From contig CALDGV010000604.1 of the NCBI GenBank assembly GCA_937941745.1, positions 1 through 7,990 on the forward strand: a stretch of 7,990 nt of DNA, in the 5' to 3' direction. A program made the translations under genes and the position numbers. Source of the DNA: an uncultured Prosthecobacter sp. Its GTDB lineage: Bacteria > Verrucomicrobiota > Verrucomicrobiia > Verrucomicrobiales > Verrucomicrobiaceae. Below, one piece after another: positions 6,777 through 7,990 of the stretch (positions are counted from its first letter, which is position 1; every line of letters starts with the position of its first letter). The notes under the pieces were generated by a model, which made no database searches, was not told the DNA's origin, and worked only from the letters and a program-made list of their open reading frames with translations.

Positions 6777-6787
6777 ATGCTTTTCGC

Positions 6788-7990
6788 ATGAAAATTGATG
6801 CCATCGCCCGCCTGGAAAGGCATGCCAAACGCCTCGGTGAAATTGCGGCTGTTCTGGGCAAATACGGGCTGGCGGACATGTTCGGCGGCTTTGACTATCC
6901 CTGGCTGAACGACCGCCTGCGCAGTGCTGACGGGCAGGCGTTGTCAGGCATTTCGACAGCCGCTCGCGTTCGGCTTGCCCTCACGGAACTCGGTACCACG
7001 GCGATCAAGCTAGGCCAGATGCTCAGCACACGTGCTGACCTGATCGGTCCAGAACTCACGGCCGAACTGTCAGAACTGCAGGCCAACGTGCCTGCCGAAC
7101 CCGCAGAAACAGCCAGGCAGATTTTGCTGAACGACCTCGGCAGCCCTGTCGAAAGTCTGTTTGCGGAGTTTGAGGAGACGCCCCTTGCAGCAGCTTCGAT
7201 CGCCCAGGTGCATGGAGCAAGGCTGCATGGCGGAGAGCGGGTGGTCGTGAAAATCCGACGCAGTGGGATTGAAGGCCGGGTGAACACGGATCTGGAGATC
7301 GTTCAAGTCCTGGCGGAGCTTCTGGAAAAACACTCTCCAGCGCTCCGCCCCTACCAGCCAGTGGCCATCGTGAGACAGTTCCGGCGCACGCTCTTGAGGG
7401 AGCTGGACTTCACCTATGAGAAGCGAAATCTGGAGGAGTTTGCGCGCCATTTCGAGGCGGAGCCTCAGGTGCACATTCCACTGGTCTATCCAGAATTGTG
7501 CTCTCATCAGATCGTGACCATGGAGCGCCTGAACGGCATCCCCGGCACAGACATCCAGGCGCTGCAAGATTCCGGGGAAGATTTGGCAGAGTTCGCTAGA
7601 TGCGGAGCCAACATGTACCTGGAGATGGTCTTCCGGGACGGATTCTATCATGCTGATCCTCATCCCGGAAACCTCATGCTTCTGCCGGGCAGTGTCGTCG
7701 GAGTCATCGACTGCGGCCAGGTGGGACGCATTGACGACGAACTTCGTGATGAAGTGGAGGCGCTGCTGCTTGCCATCGTTGAAAATGATTCCGGTCAGGT
7801 CACGGAACAGGTTCTCCGCCTCGGTGCCGTGCCTTCGGACTGCCCGCGCGAGCGTCTGCGTTCTGATTTGGACGACTTCATGGCAGATTACGTCGGGCAC
7901 CCGCTGCGCGAAATCAATGTCGGCCAGGCCTTGTCTTCCCTGATCGAAATCATCCGCCGCTATCACATCACGCTTCCACCGCCTCTCGCA
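6788..7990 (+). CDS. UbiB/ABC1 (ADCK) atypical kinase-like protein, 3' end cut by window
   Basis: The reading frame runs from the ATG at 6788 to the window end without a stop (401 codons seen; the end is missing). It belongs to the UbiB/COQ8 atypical kinase family, linked in bacteria and mitochondria to quinone or isoprenoid-lipid metabolism through ATPase activity. Family marks: the KxGQ motif (IKLGQMLSTRADLI, Lys74-Gln77), the Ala-rich loop in place of a P-loop (LAAASIAQVHGA, 133-144), Lys155 in VVVKIRR, ELDFTYEKRN (205-214), the catalytic-loop HADPHPGN (288-295), and the metal-binding Asp308 in VIDCG where most kinases have DFG and many family members LDFG. C-terminal membrane helices, common in UbiB, would lie beyond the window, so membrane attachment cannot be judged. 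It sits 60 bp after the DHPS-like gene on the same strand. No Shine-Dalgarno is visible; the in-frame GTG at 6773 and TTG at 6767 are weaker starts. Confidence 0.92.
   Translation, partial: MKIDAIARLERHAKRLGEIAAVLGKYGLADMFGGFDYPWLNDRLRSADGQALSGISTAARVRLALTELGTTAIKLGQMLSTRADLIGPELTAELSELQANVPAEPAETARQILLNDLGSPVESLFAEFEETPLAAASIAQVHGARLHGGERVVVKIRRSGIEGRVNTDLEIVQVLAELLEKHSPALRPYQPVAIVRQFRRTLLRELDFTYEKRNLEEFARHFEAEPQVHIPLVYPELCSHQIVTMERLNGIPGTDIQALQDSGEDLAEFARCGANMYLEMVFRDGFYHADPHPGNLMLLPGSVVGVIDCGQVGRIDDELRDEVEALLLAIVENDSGQVTEQVLRLGAVPSDCPRERLRSDLDDFMADYVGHPLREINVGQALSSLIEIIRRYHITLPPPLA

Noticed and set aside
6725..6787. Possible fusion or read-through of the DHPS-like and UbiB-like genes, which are in the same frame with only one TAA between them
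   Set aside because: Twenty stop-free codons in GC-rich DNA are expected fairly often by chance, and both proteins have complete, ordinary ends at the TAA and the ATG.
7070..7966. Long minus-strand open frame (298 codons) opposite the UbiB-like gene
   Set aside because: The plus strand encodes every UbiB family motif across the same bases; the antisense frame is a by-product of GC-rich codon use and has no motif of its own.

Overview
The window is GC-rich, almost fully coding bacterial DNA. I infer, without proof, a member of the Verrucomicrobiota or a relative in the Planctomycetota/Verrucomicrobiota group. The reasons are an exported sulfatase next to an exported esterase, paired HtrA-like proteins, Lys/Ala-rich C-terminal tails and few clear Shine-Dalgarno sites. 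No RNA genes, CRISPR arrays, insertion sequences or att sites were seen.

Layout: (1) Positions 49-2051, plus strand: two exported HtrA/S1-type proteins overlapping at an ATGA junction. The first is an apparently active protease (His79/Asp110/Ser182) with a C-terminal PDZ domain. The second has lost the catalytic His and Ser, and its PDZ domain lies inside the protease fold rather than after it. (2) Positions 2065-5709, minus strand, read right to left: a proteasome/HslV-type Ntn hydrolase, a histidine phosphatase, an exported formylglycine sulfatase and an exported alpha/beta hydrolase. The last pair, 28 bp apart, look like an enzyme set for modified (sulfated and acylated) polysaccharides. 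The first two are cytoplasmic and need not be related to it. (3) Positions 5710-5860: a 151-bp divergent intergenic region. (4) Positions 5861-6727, plus: a dihydropteroate synthase-like protein (folate pathway) with unusual pterin- and pABA-site residues. (5) Positions 6788-7990, plus: a UbiB/ABC1 (ADCK) atypical kinase-like protein, cut by the window end.

The most interesting points are the pseudoprotease with a PDZ domain at the place of the HtrA L3 sensor loop, translationally coupled to an active protease; a proteasome-family subunit with Ser rather than Thr in the predicted N-terminal nucleophile position and no unfoldase gene nearby; and a DHPS-like enzyme with an Asn for the conserved pterin-binding Asp. 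No single clearly new multi-gene system can be proven from this window. The HtrA pair is the best candidate for an undescribed functional unit.
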